From positions 1 to 64,000 of the forward strand of contig NZ_JARZAI010000026.1 in NCBI RefSeq assembly GCF_029893355.1: a stretch of 64,000 nucleotides of DNA, read 5' to 3'. Numbering within the stretch: the first letter of the stretch is position 1; each line of letters starts with the position of its first letter. Positions 15,965-24,254 of this stretch are shown piece after piece. A model generated the notes under the pieces. That model was not told the origin of the DNA and ran no database searches. It saw only the letters and a program-made list of their open reading frames with translations. The position numbers and the translations under genes are program-made. The DNA comes from Kitasatospora sp. MAA4 (lineage in GTDB: Bacteria > Actinomycetota > Actinomycetes > Streptomycetales > Streptomycetaceae).

Positions 15965-17191
15965 TCAGCCGCCGGCGAGCGCGGCGCGGATCTCGGCGGC
16001 GGGGTCACCGGCGTGGTAGCGCTGCTCGCTCGGCTCGATGCCGTCCAGGAACTCCTGGTAGCGGACGGCGTAGCCGAGGTGGACCAGGGGCGCCGCGAGG
16101 ATCAGCGCCCGCGCCGGGTCACTGCCGGGGACCAGCTCGCGCCAGGTCGCCGTCCAGACGTCGGCCGCCTGGGCCCAGCGCTCGGCGCTGGTGAAGGGGC
16201 GCGGGCGCAGGCCGTCCACCGCGGGGTGGCCGAAGTAGCTGTCGGCGAAGTCGACCATCGCGGTGTGCTGCCCGTCCGACCGCCAGTTGCCGGGGTGGAA
16301 GTCGCCGTGCAGCACGGTGTTCGGCAGGCCGCAGGACTCCAGGTCGGCGACCAGGGCGGGCAGCCGCTCGGCCGCGCGGTGGGCGCGGGAGAGCTCGTCG
16401 GCGGTCAACTCGGCGGCCACCGGGCCGTTCAGCAGGTGCTGCACGCGCTCGATCAGCCGGCGCGGCGAGTGGTCGGGCAGTCCGTCCGGTGCGCCGGGGT
16501 GGCGCCGGGCGAGCGCGGCCTGGGCGCGGGCGAGCCGGGGCACCGCGGTGGCGACGACGGCGGCCGACGGTCCCCAGCAGTCCTCGCCGGGGACGTGGTC
16601 GAGCAGGACGCGGCGCCGTGCCGGGTCCGCCGCCAGGACGGTGGGCACGAACGGGCGGTCCACCGAGGCGAAGAGGGCGATGGCGGTGGACTCGCAGAGC
16701 GCGAAGCGCGGGCCGGTCTTCAGCCAGGCCGGGCCCGCCGCGGTGGGTATCCGGAACAGGCCGGCGAGGTTCCAGGTCTTCACCTGCCGGACCGGCCCGA
16801 CGGGCGGGCGGCCGGCGGCGCGCAGCTCGCCGTCGGCCCAGTCGAGGGCCTCGCGGACGCCGGTGGGCGTGGCCCAGTCGGCGCGCTTGGCGTGCGGGGA
16901 CAGCGCCGCCCACGGTGCGTCAGGGTCGGTGCGCAGCGCGTCGGTCCGGCGCGGGCGGACCAGCGCCTCCGCGTGGTACGTGGTGTGGCCGTGCATGCCG
17001 TCGGCCCCGCCGTCGACGTCGAGCAGGCGCAGCACCACGGTGGAGGTGCCCAGCACGCTCTCCAGGTGGGCGACGACCGGTGCGGCGTCGTGCCAGCGGG
17101 GCGTCTCGACGGCGAACGGGCCGACGGTGCCGAGCGGTTCGCCCTCGCAGGTGAGCAGCACGGTCACTGTGCGGCCGGAGTTCTCGATCAT
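15965..17191 (-). CDS. Phosphotransferase of the aminoglycoside/choline kinase-like family
   Basis: This protein of about 408 residues has a C-terminal APH-type kinase fold. The catalytic loop is VLHGDFHPGNWR and the metal-binding MVDFADSYFGHPAVDGLRPR follows. The N-terminal ~130 residues (TVTVLLTCEGEPLGTVGPF and MHGHTTYHAEALVRP) are an additional domain with a faint NUDIX-like or substrate-domain look. Start ATG 17191 is chosen because the first 28 codons of the longer frame have no coding character. Many such proteins act on small molecules other than antibiotics, so a resistance role should not be assumed. It diverges from the MFS-MarR genes, and their intergenic region may be shared. Confidence 0.8.
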   Translation of the reverse strand: MIENSGRTVTVLLTCEGEPLGTVGPFAVETPRWHDAAPVVAHLESVLGTSTVVLRLLDVDGGADGMHGHTTYHAEALVRPRRTDALRTDPDAPWAALSPHAKRADWATPTGVREALDWADGELRAAGRPPVGPVRQVKTWNLAGLFRIPTAAGPAWLKTGPRFALCESTAIALFASVDRPFVPTVLAADPARRRVLLDHVPGEDCWGPSAAVVATAVPRLARAQAALARRHPGAPDGLPDHSPRRLIERVQHLLNGPVAAELTADELSRAHRAAERLPALVADLESCGLPNTVLHGDFHPGNWRSDGQHTAMVDFADSYFGHPAVDGLRPRPFTSAERWAQAADVWTATWRELVPGSDPARALILAAPLVHLGYAVRYQEFLDGIEPSEQRYHAGDPAAEIRAALAGG

Positions 17192-17275
17192 CAGGGCAGT
17201 GTGCTGGCCGACCCCTCCCGGCGCGAGTGGTTTTCGCCCACCGACCCCCCTCTTGACAGCCCGAAAGCTGATCAC

Positions 17276-17345
17276 TAGCGTTCTAGATAATCGAGAATTC
17301 GACGATTGAACATGCGATCGTCAATCACCCGATCGTCTGAGGGGC
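17276..17345. promoter_or_regulatory. AT-rich divergent region with MarR-type repeats
   Basis: An imperfect palindrome TTCTAGATAATCGAGAA at 17281-17297 is followed by GACGAT/ATCGTC (17301-17306, 17317-17322) and two copies of CGATCGTC. The low G+C, the dyads and the position before an MFS exporter gene whose downstream neighbour is a MarR regulator fit a promoter with MarR boxes. A similar TCGAAATC...GATTTTCGA dyad stands before the marR gene at 19019-19043. Confidence 0.5.
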
Positions 17346-17351
17346 TCCGCC

Positions 17352-18962
17352 ATGTCAACAGCCAAGGTCGCCGCCGACCCGCCCGTCCACGCCGCACCGG
17401 CCCCGCCTCCCGCGGCGGCGACCGCCGCCCGCGGTCGCTGGTGGACGCTCGGCATCGTCTCGATCGCCACCTTCATGCTGATGCTCGACCTCACCGTGGT
17501 GAACGTCGCGCTGCCCGACCTGCGGACCACGCTCGGTGCCGACTTCTCCGCCCTCCAGTGGGTCATGGACGCCTACGCGCTGACCCTCGCCGCGTTCCTG
17601 CTCACCGGCGGTTCGCTCGCCGACCGGCTCGGGCGCAAGCGCGTCTACATCGCCGGATTCGCGATCTTCACGGCCGCCTCGCTGGCCTGCGGAGCGGCGC
17701 AGGGCATCGTCGCCCTCAATGTGGCGCGCGGTGTGCAGGGGGTCGGCGCGGCGATCCTGTTCGCCGTCGGCCCGGCGCTGATCGGGCAGGAGTTCCGGGG
17801 CAAGGACCGGGCGATGGCGTTCGGCGTCTTCGGCGGGGTCTCCGGCCTGGCCATCGCCTTCGGGCCGCTGATCGGCGGGGCGCTGACCGACGGGATCGGC
17901 TGGCGCTGGATCTTCCTGGTGAACGTCCCGATCGGCATCGTGGCCATGGTGCTCGGCACGCTGCGGATCACCGAGTCCCGCGACCCGTCCGCCCACCGGG
18001 TGGACTGGGCCGGCCTGCTGGTCTTCTCGGCGGCGCTGACGCTGCTGGTGCTGGGCTTCCTGCGCGGTGAGAACCAGGGCTGGGCGAGCGCGATGATCAT
18101 CGGGACCTTCGCCGCGGCGGCCGCGCTGCTGGTGGTCTTCACGCTGATCGAGCGGCGGTTGGGCGAGGCGGCGATGCTCGACCTCGGGCTCTTCCGCAAC
18201 GTCACCTTCATCGGGATCTCGGTGACCACCCTGCTGGCCAACGCGGCCGGGATGTCCGCGATCTTCCTCCAGGTCTCCTACATGCAGAACGTCCTGGGCT
18301 TCTCGCCGCTCGCCACCGGCGTGCGCTTCCTGCCGATGACGCTGATGCTCTTCGTGGCGGCCGCGGTCACCGGCGGCCTCACCGTCCGGGTCCCGCAGCG
18401 GCTGCTGGTGGGGATCGGGACCGGGCTGATCTCGACCGGGCTCTTCCTGGTCACGCTGGTCCACCCGAGTAGCGCGTGGACGGCGCTGCTGCCGAGCATG
18501 CTGGTCACCGGGCTCGGGATGGGGATGTTCAACCCGCCGCGCAGCTCGCTGGCCATCGGTGTCGCCGAGCCCGCCAAGGCGGGGATGGCGGCCGGGATCG
18601 GCGAGACCTTCCAGCAGGTCGGCATAGCGATCGGGATCGCCGGGTTCGGCGCACTCTTCCAGCACCGGGTGTCGGCGGCCTTCGCGGCGTCGCCGGCCGG
18701 TTCGCAGCTCGGGGCGCAGGCCCAGCAGGCCGGCAAGGCCGTCGCGGCCGGCGCCGGGAACGAGCTCGCCACCACGGTGCCCGCCGCGCTGGCCGCCCCG
18801 GTCCGGGAGGCGGCCCGGGTGGCCTTCGTGCACGGGCTCGGCGACGTCCTGGTGGGCGGCGGCGCGGTGGCGGCGGTGGGCGCGCTGGTCGCCTTCCTCT
18901 TCATCCGCACCCGCGATCTGCACGAGAGCGCGCTGGCGGGAGCGGAGAGCGCTGGGCACTGA
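17352..18962 (+). CDS. MFS drug:H+ antiporter, DHA2 (14-TM) family
   Basis: This 536-residue integral membrane protein starts at ATG 17352 after GAGGGG. The first helix contains LGIVSIATFMLMLDLTVVNV, the D-x-T-V-V-N-V-A signature of EmrB/QacA-type exporters. GGSLADRLGRKRVY is the motif A loop between TM2 and TM3, and the antiporter motif C region reads GLAIAFGPLIGGALTDGIGW. About fourteen hydrophobic segments can be counted. It should expel small toxic molecules using the proton gradient. A marR gene follows on the same strand after ~150 bases, the usual arrangement for a drug-inducible pump, so derepression by its substrate is likely. The substrate is not predictable. Confidence 0.92.
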   Translation: MSTAKVAADPPVHAAPAPPPAAATAARGRWWTLGIVSIATFMLMLDLTVVNVALPDLRTTLGADFSALQWVMDAYALTLAAFLLTGGSLADRLGRKRVYIAGFAIFTAASLACGAAQGIVALNVARGVQGVGAAILFAVGPALIGQEFRGKDRAMAFGVFGGVSGLAIAFGPLIGGALTDGIGWRWIFLVNVPIGIVAMVLGTLRITESRDPSAHRVDWAGLLVFSAALTLLVLGFLRGENQGWASAMIIGTFAAAAALLVVFTLIERRLGEAAMLDLGLFRNVTFIGISVTTLLANAAGMSAIFLQVSYMQNVLGFSPLATGVRFLPMTLMLFVAAAVTGGLTVRVPQRLLVGIGTGLISTGLFLVTLVHPSSAWTALLPSMLVTGLGMGMFNPPRSSLAIGVAEPAKAGMAAGIGETFQQVGIAIGIAGFGALFQHRVSAAFAASPAGSQLGAQAQQAGKAVAAGAGNELATTVPAALAAPVREAARVAFVHGLGDVLVGGGAVAAVGALVAFLFIRTRDLHESALAGAESAGH

Positions 18963-19110
18963 GAGCCCGCACCGGGCCGACCGGGCGTATACATCCGGTC
19001 GGCCGCTCCATTGAGCATCGAAATCGCCGATGATAGATTTTCGAAGAGTTCATGGGACTGCGGCAGTACCGGCCAGGAGCCCCGGACTCCCGATGGATGG
19101 GAGATCCCCG

Positions 19111-19623
19111 ATGGCCCGTAAGAGCACCGCGACCGTCGAGACCGCCGCCGCAGCCACCCCGATGCCGGGCACCCCGCGCCCGGACTTCCCGCTGGCCGAC
19201 CACACCGGCGTCCTGCTCACCAAGGCCGGCATGGTGATCCAGGAGGACGTCGACCTGGCGCTCTCCGCCAAAGGGTTCCGGCTGCGCACCTTCCTGGTGC
19301 TGGCCGCCCTGTCCGGTGGGGCGGAGCTCTCGCAGCAGGACCTTAGCCGGGCCGTCAACCTGGACCCGACGACGATGGTGTCGCTGATCGACGAGTTGGA
19401 GCAGGCGGGCCAGGTCGAGCGCCGGCGCAATCCGGCCGACCGCCGCCGCTACATCCTGGGTCTCACCGAGAAGGGCCGGCAGGCGATGGCCGAGGCCGAG
19501 GTGGTGGCCAGCGAGGCCGAGCAGGTCTTCTTCGCCCGCCTGCCGCCGGGTCAGCGCGAGCTGCTGCACACGATGCTCGGCACGGTGCTGGAGAACCGCT
19601 GGCCGAGCGCCGTCTGCTACTGA
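19111..19623 (+). CDS. MarR-family transcriptional regulator
   Basis: This encodes 170 residues from ATG 19111, which has GGGAG eight bases upstream; longer in-frame starts at 19030 and 19093 are less likely. The winged helix-turn-helix is clear: ELSQQDLSRAVNLDPTTMVS is the recognition part and RRNPADRRRYILGLTEKGR is the wing with the conserved DRR. It is probably the local repressor of the MFS exporter gene directly upstream and of itself. The AT-rich dyads before both genes are candidate operators. The terminator at 19643 closes the unit. Confidence 0.92.
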   Translation: MARKSTATVETAAAATPMPGTPRPDFPLADHTGVLLTKAGMVIQEDVDLALSAKGFRLRTFLVLAALSGGAELSQQDLSRAVNLDPTTMVSLIDELEQAGQVERRRNPADRRRYILGLTEKGRQAMAEAEVVASEAEQVFFARLPPGQRELLHTMLGTVLENRWPSAVCY

Positions 19624-19642
19624 ACCGGCTGCTGTGGGGCTG

Positions 19643-19676
19643 ACGGCCCGGGTGATCCGCGGATCGCCCGGGCCGT
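19643..19676 (+). terminator. Hairpin terminator after marR
   Basis: Sixteen-base arms (19643-19658 and 19661-19676) with one G-U pair and a two-base tip are followed by TTGG. It lies 20 bases after the marR stop. Confidence 0.8.
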
Positions 19677-19680
19677 TGGC

Positions 19681-19729
19681 GATTATTGACATAAAGTCAT
19701 TGTAAATAGGACATTCAGGTACAATAATC
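19681..19729. promoter_or_regulatory. AT-rich promoter region with long dyad before the RodA/FtsW gene
   Basis: The G+C drops sharply here. GATTATTG (19681-19688) and CAATAATC (19722-19729) form eight-base perfect arms 33 bases apart, and nested inside are ATTGTA/TACAAT (19699-19704, 19720-19725). TTGACA is present at 19686 and TACAAT at 19720, but their spacing (28 bases) does not fit one sigma-70 promoter. A regulated promoter is likely; the factor is unknown. Confidence 0.5.
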
Positions 19730-19773
19730 CGCAGCCCGGAGACGTTGACTCGACAGAACGGCCCACCCCGCCC

Positions 19774-21129
19774 ATGGCCACTCCCTCTGCCCTAGCCGCC
19801 GCGCCGCGCCTCCCGCCGACGGGTCCGGTCAGATCCGGACGCAACGTCGAACTGGTCCTGGTGCTCGCCGCGGTAGGGATCGCGGTCTTCGGCTACGTCG
19901 AGGTGGGCGTCAACATCGACGGCCGCGCGCCGTCCGACGCGGCCTCCTACGGCGCGGCACTGGCCGCCCTCGCCCTGCTGGCGCACGGCGTGATCCGCTG
20001 GAAGGCCCGGTACGCCGACCCGCTGCTGCTGCCGCTCGCGATCCTGCTGAACGGGATCGGACTGGTCGTCATCTACCGCCTGGACCGGGCCACTCCGAGC
20101 AGCCACGTGGCGCCCACCCAACTGCTCTGGTCCACCCTCGGGGTGGCGCTCTGCCTGGCCGTGATCCTGGTGCTGCGCGACCACCGAATCCTCCAGCGCT
20201 ACGCCTACATCGGCGCGCTGGCGGCGCTGGTGCTGCTGATCCTGCCGATCTTCTTCCCCCCGGTCTACGGCTCGCGGATCTGGGTCACCGTCGGCCCGCT
20301 CTCCTTCCAGCCGGGCGAGTTCGCCAAGATCCTGCTGGCGGTCTTCTTCGCCGCCTACCTCGCCGTGCACCGCGACGCGCTCGCGCTGACGGGCCGGCAG
20401 ATCTGGCGCTGGCAGCTGCCGCGCGGCCGGGTGATCGGCCCGGTGCTGCTGGTCTGGGCCGCCTTCGTCGGGGTGCTGGTGCTGGAGACCGACCTGGGCA
20501 CCTCGCTGCTGCTCTTCGGCCTCTTCGTGGTGATGCTGTACGTGGCCACCGCCCGCAGCGGCTGGATCACCATCGGCCTGCTGCTCGCCTCGGTGGGCGC
20601 CGTCACGGTGGGCTGGCTCTCGCCGCACGTGCACAGCCGGGTGGTCGACTGGCTGCACCCGCTGGCCAGCATCTCGGCCGGGCAGGGGGCCAACCAGATC
20701 GCCCAGTCGCTGTTCGCCTTCGCGGCGGGCGGCATCCTGGGCACCGGCCTGGGTCTCGGGCACTCGATCCTGATCGGGTTCGCCGCCAAGTCCGACTTCA
20801 TCCTGGCCACCATCGGCGAGGAACTCGGCCTGGTCGGCCTGACCGGCCTCTTCCTGCTCTACGCCCTGCTGGTCTCCCGCGGCGTCAGGACCGGGATCGC
20901 GCTGCGCGACCCGTTCGGTCGGCTGCTGGCGATCGGTCTGGCCGCGCTGATCGCCATCCAGGTCTTCGTGGTGGCCGGCGGCGTACTGGACCTGATCCCG
21001 CTGACCGGCCTCACGCTGCCGTTCATCGCGCAGGGCGGCTCCTCCGTGGTGACCAACTGGATCATCATCGCCCTGCTGGTCCGGATGAGTGACATCGCCC
21101 GCCGCCCGCCGTCCACCGAGGAGGTCTGA
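19774..21129 (+). CDS. SEDS-family peptidoglycan glycosyltransferase (FtsW/RodA/SpoVE)
   Basis: This 451-residue protein has about ten membrane segments. Family signatures are visible: YGSRIWVTVGPLSFQPGEFA (QPGE in place of the commoner QPSE, as I recall for actinobacterial members), LETDLGTSLLLFGLF, AKSDFILATIGEELGLVG and IPLTGLTLPFIAQGGSS. SEDS proteins polymerise glycan strands from lipid II together with a class B PBP. The stop overlaps the start of the PBP gene (TGATG), so the two are made together, as usual for RodA-PBP2 and FtsW-PBP3 pairs. Which of the two cell-wall machines this pair serves cannot be told from sequence; an additional, stage-specific pair in Streptomyces is plausible. 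Confidence 0.93.
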   Translation: MATPSALAAAPRLPPTGPVRSGRNVELVLVLAAVGIAVFGYVEVGVNIDGRAPSDAASYGAALAALALLAHGVIRWKARYADPLLLPLAILLNGIGLVVIYRLDRATPSSHVAPTQLLWSTLGVALCLAVILVLRDHRILQRYAYIGALAALVLLILPIFFPPVYGSRIWVTVGPLSFQPGEFAKILLAVFFAAYLAVHRDALALTGRQIWRWQLPRGRVIGPVLLVWAAFVGVLVLETDLGTSLLLFGLFVVMLYVATARSGWITIGLLLASVGAVTVGWLSPHVHSRVVDWLHPLASISAGQGANQIAQSLFAFAAGGILGTGLGLGHSILIGFAAKSDFILATIGEELGLVGLTGLFLLYALLVSRGVRTGIALRDPFGRLLAIGLAALIAIQVFVVAGGVLDLIPLTGLTLPFIAQGGSSVVTNWIIIALLVRMSDIARRPPSTEEV

Positions 21130-22628
21130 TGGCCAAGCCCCGCAAGCCCCAGCGACGCCACGGCATCTCGACCACCGGCCGCCGGGCCGGCACGTTCTGC
21201 CTGCTGCTGGTCCTCGCGCTGATCGGCCAGGCCACCTGGATCCAGGTGTTCCAGGCCAAGGCGTACGACGACAACGCGGCCAACCAGCGCACCGCGATCC
21301 AGCGCTACGCCCAGCCGCGCGGCAACATCCTGGTCGGCGGCACGCCGATCACCGGATCGGCGCCCACCGGCGGCCGGTTCGACTTCAAGCGGACCTACAC
21401 CGACGGCTCGCAGTACGCCGCCGTCACCGGCTTCTCCTCGCAGATCTACGGCAACACCCAGCTGGAGGGCACCGAGGACAGCCTGCTCTCGGGCACCGAC
21501 AACCGGCTGGCCGGTTGGGCGCTCTGGGACGAGATCTCGCGCAAACAGAACCCCGGCGGCGACGTCTACACGACCATCAGCAAGGCCGCCCAGCAGGCCG
21601 CGATGCAGGGTCTGGGCAACCAGAAGGGCGCGGTGGCCGCGATCGAGCCGAGCACCGGCCGGATCCTTGCGCTGGCCAGCACCCCCAGTTACGACCCCGG
21701 CTCGTTCGCCGGCTCCGGCTCCGGCGACCAGAACGCCTGGAACGCGTTGCAGGCCGACACCAACCAGCCGATGCTCAACCGGGCGCTGCGCCAGACCTAC
21801 CCGCCCGGCTCGACGTTCAAGGTGGTCACCGCCGCGGCCGCGCTGGCGAACGGGACGGTGACCGACATCAACGCGCCCACCGGCGCCCCGTCCCCGTACG
21901 TGCTGCCAGGCACCACCACCACGCTGGTCAACGACACCAGCGCCTGCGACCGCTCGGGCCTGACGCTCGACACCGCGATGGTGCTCTCCTGCAACAGCGT
22001 GCTGGGCTATCTGGGCGTGCAGACCGGCCTGGACAAGATGACCGCGATGGCCGAGAACTTCGGCTTCAACGACGCCAAGCTCGACATCCCGGTGCGGGCC
22101 GCCCGGAGCAACTTCGACACCCGGATGAACCAGTCGCAGGTCGCGCTCTCCTCGATCGGCCAGTTCGACACCGCGGCGACCCCGCTGGTGATGGCGATGG
22201 TCGCGGCGGGCGTCGCCAACAACGGCACGGTGATGTATCCACAGCTTGTGGACAAGCTGACCAAGGCCGACGGCACCACGGTCCAGCTGATGAAGCCGAG
22301 CACCTACAAGCAGGCGACGAGCCCGGCGGTGGCCGGCCAGGTGCAGCAGCTGATGACCGACGTGGTGGAGAACGGCACCGGGCGCAACGCCCGGATCAGC
22401 GGTGCCACCGTCGGCGGGAAGACCGGTACGGCCCAGCACGGGGTGGACAACTCCGGTACGCCGTACGCGTGGTTCATCTCCTGGGCGAAGCCCGCCGGAT
22501 CCTCCGCCGTGCCGCCGGTCGCGGTGGCCGTGGTGATCGCTGACAGTAACGCCACCGACGTCACCGGCGGTGGGCTGGCCGCGCCGATCGCCAAATCCGT
22601 GATGCAGGCCGTGCTCCAAGATCACTGA
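21129..22628 (+). CDS. Class B penicillin-binding protein (PbpA-like transpeptidase)
   Basis: This 499-residue protein has a short cytoplasmic start, one membrane anchor (FCLLLVLALIGQATWIQVF) and a dimerisation region. The transpeptidase domain carries the three active-site motifs: STFK (in PPGSTFKVVTAAA), SCN (LSCNSVLGYLG) and KTG (GGKTGTAQHG). It cross-links peptidoglycan outside the membrane. It overlaps the SEDS gene upstream by one base and is its likely partner. The start is the ATG of the TGATG overlap. A short spacer and a new gene follow. Confidence 0.94.
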   Translation: MAKPRKPQRRHGISTTGRRAGTFCLLLVLALIGQATWIQVFQAKAYDDNAANQRTAIQRYAQPRGNILVGGTPITGSAPTGGRFDFKRTYTDGSQYAAVTGFSSQIYGNTQLEGTEDSLLSGTDNRLAGWALWDEISRKQNPGGDVYTTISKAAQQAAMQGLGNQKGAVAAIEPSTGRILALASTPSYDPGSFAGSGSGDQNAWNALQADTNQPMLNRALRQTYPPGSTFKVVTAAAALANGTVTDINAPTGAPSPYVLPGTTTTLVNDTSACDRSGLTLDTAMVLSCNSVLGYLGVQTGLDKMTAMAENFGFNDAKLDIPVRAARSNFDTRMNQSQVALSSIGQFDTAATPLVMAMVAAGVANNGTVMYPQLVDKLTKADGTTVQLMKPSTYKQATSPAVAGQVQQLMTDVVENGTGRNARISGATVGGKTGTAQHGVDNSGTPYAWFISWAKPAGSSAVPPVAVAVVIADSNATDVTGGGLAAPIAKSVMQAVLQDH

Positions 22629-22729
22629 CAGTCGCGGACCGGCCGGGAGGCCCTAGCTGCTTTCGGCCGCTCTTGGCTAGCCCCCGCAGTGTGAGGACAG
22701 CGGGTACCCAGCGGCCATAACCTTCCCCC

Positions 22730-24190
22730 ATGGTGACCACCCGTACCTCCGGAGCGCCCCGCCGTCGTGGCCGCTTCGGCCGGCGGCGCAGCGCGCTGCC
22801 GCACTCCGGACGGTCCGTACGGCATCCCGGGGCGCACCCGGCAGGCCACCGGCCCGAGGCCTGGACCGAGCGGCACCCGTTGCAGGGGATTCCGCGGCAA
22901 CGGCCCATCGACGGCACCGACCAGAGGCAGCGTCCGGCGGGGCGGGTGCCGCTGATCGAGCGGCTCGCGGCCCGGGCCGCCGGTCTCGTCGACCGGCGCG
23001 CCGTTCACCTGATCGGATGTCTGATCGCCGCGGGTTGGGCGGCGGCCTTCCCGCTGGTCTCCAACTTGCCGAACCAGAAGCTCTGGGGCATGGTCGCGGC
23101 CCCCGCCTACCTGCTGGCCGGTCTGGCCGTCTGCACCCTGCCGCGCCGGTTCGCCGGCCGGGCGGCGGCGGGGATCGCGCTGCTCGGCGCCGTCCTGCTA
23201 CCGCTGGGCGTGCTGGCCGCGCAGGGCCGCCACCAGTCCGAGGTGATGGTGGTCGAGCGCTCCGCCCGGCTGCTGCTGCACACCGGAAGCCCGTACCTGG
23301 CGCACCCGGTGCGGGTCACCGACTTCAACCCGTACCTGCCCGCCATGACGCTCTTCGGCATGCCCCGGGCACTGCTCGGCTCGGGCAACCCGGTGGCGCT
23401 GGTGCTGGGCGACGCGCGGATCTGGTTCGCCCTCACCTTCCTCGGCTGCCTGGTCGTCAGCTGGCGGCTGCTCAGACCGGCCCGCGGCTACTCGCCGCTG
23501 ATGCCGCTGGGCGTGCTCACCGGCTCGCCGCTGATCGCGCTGACGCTGGCGGTCGGCGGGGTGGACCTGCCGCTGATCGGCGTCTGCTGCCTGGCGATGG
23601 CGCTGGCCGCGCGGGACAGGACGATCGCCGCCGGACTCGTGCTGGCCTTCGCCTGCACCCTGAAGTGGACCGCCTGGCCCGCCCTGCCGGTCGCCGTCCT
23701 GCTGGTCTGGCGGCTGTACGGGCGCCGTCCGGCCGCGCGCACCGCGCTGACCGGGCTGCTGGCGAGCGGGGCCGTGATCCTGCCCTTCCTCTTCACCCAG
23801 GCCCAGGAGCTCAAGGACCAGGTGATCCGCTTTCCGCTGGGCCTGGCGGCCGTGCAGACCCCGGCCGGCAGCCCGCTGCCCGGCAAGGTGCTGGCCGACC
23901 TGGGCCCGGTCGGCCACACGGTCTCGCTGGTCCTGCTGGTGCTGGGCGGCGCGGCGGTGGCGGTCCGGCTGGTGCTGCGGCCGCCGACCTCGGCGGTGGC
24001 GGCCGCCGACCTGCTGGCCGCCGGGCTCACGGTGGCGTTCATGCTCGCGCCGGCCGGCCGGTTCGGGTATCTCGCGCTGCCGGCCGTGCTGGCGATCTGG
24101 CCCCGGCTGGCCGCCCGCAGCTGGACCGGCCGCCGTCCGCGGGCCGGAGCGGCGGCGGACGAAGGTGCCGGGGTCGCCGTCGTGTCCTAA
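22730..24190 (+). CDS. Integral membrane protein, GT87/DUF2029-like glycosyltransferase
   Basis: This 486-residue protein has a ~75-residue Arg/Pro-rich cytoplasmic N terminus followed by ten or so hydrophobic segments. After the first helices there is LHTGSPYLAHPVRVTDFNPY LP-type sequence, where a membrane-proximal acidic residue and the FNPYLP motif resemble the GT-C polyprenyl-phosphate-mannose-dependent enzymes (GT87/DUF2029). CTLKWTAWPALPVAVLLVWR is another familiar helix. Such enzymes glycosylate lipids or cell-surface polymers on the outer face. It lies among cell-wall genes and near a protein O-mannosyltransferase. The specific acceptor is unknown, and the start (ATG 22730) may be too far upstream. 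Confidence 0.7.
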   Translation: MVTTRTSGAPRRRGRFGRRRSALPHSGRSVRHPGAHPAGHRPEAWTERHPLQGIPRQRPIDGTDQRQRPAGRVPLIERLAARAAGLVDRRAVHLIGCLIAAGWAAAFPLVSNLPNQKLWGMVAAPAYLLAGLAVCTLPRRFAGRAAAGIALLGAVLLPLGVLAAQGRHQSEVMVVERSARLLLHTGSPYLAHPVRVTDFNPYLPAMTLFGMPRALLGSGNPVALVLGDARIWFALTFLGCLVVSWRLLRPARGYSPLMPLGVLTGSPLIALTLAVGGVDLPLIGVCCLAMALAARDRTIAAGLVLAFACTLKWTAWPALPVAVLLVWRLYGRRPAARTALTGLLASGAVILPFLFTQAQELKDQVIRFPLGLAAVQTPAGSPLPGKVLADLGPVGHTVSLVLLVLGGAAVAVRLVLRPPTSAVAAADLLAAGLTVAFMLAPAGRFGYLALPAVLAIWPRLAARSWTGRRPRAGAAADEGAGVAVVS

Positions 24191-24254
24191 GTGATGATGG
24201 GTTAAGAAGTTCTCGACGTCGAGGTCCGACCCGAGCAGTGACGAGGAGTCCAGC

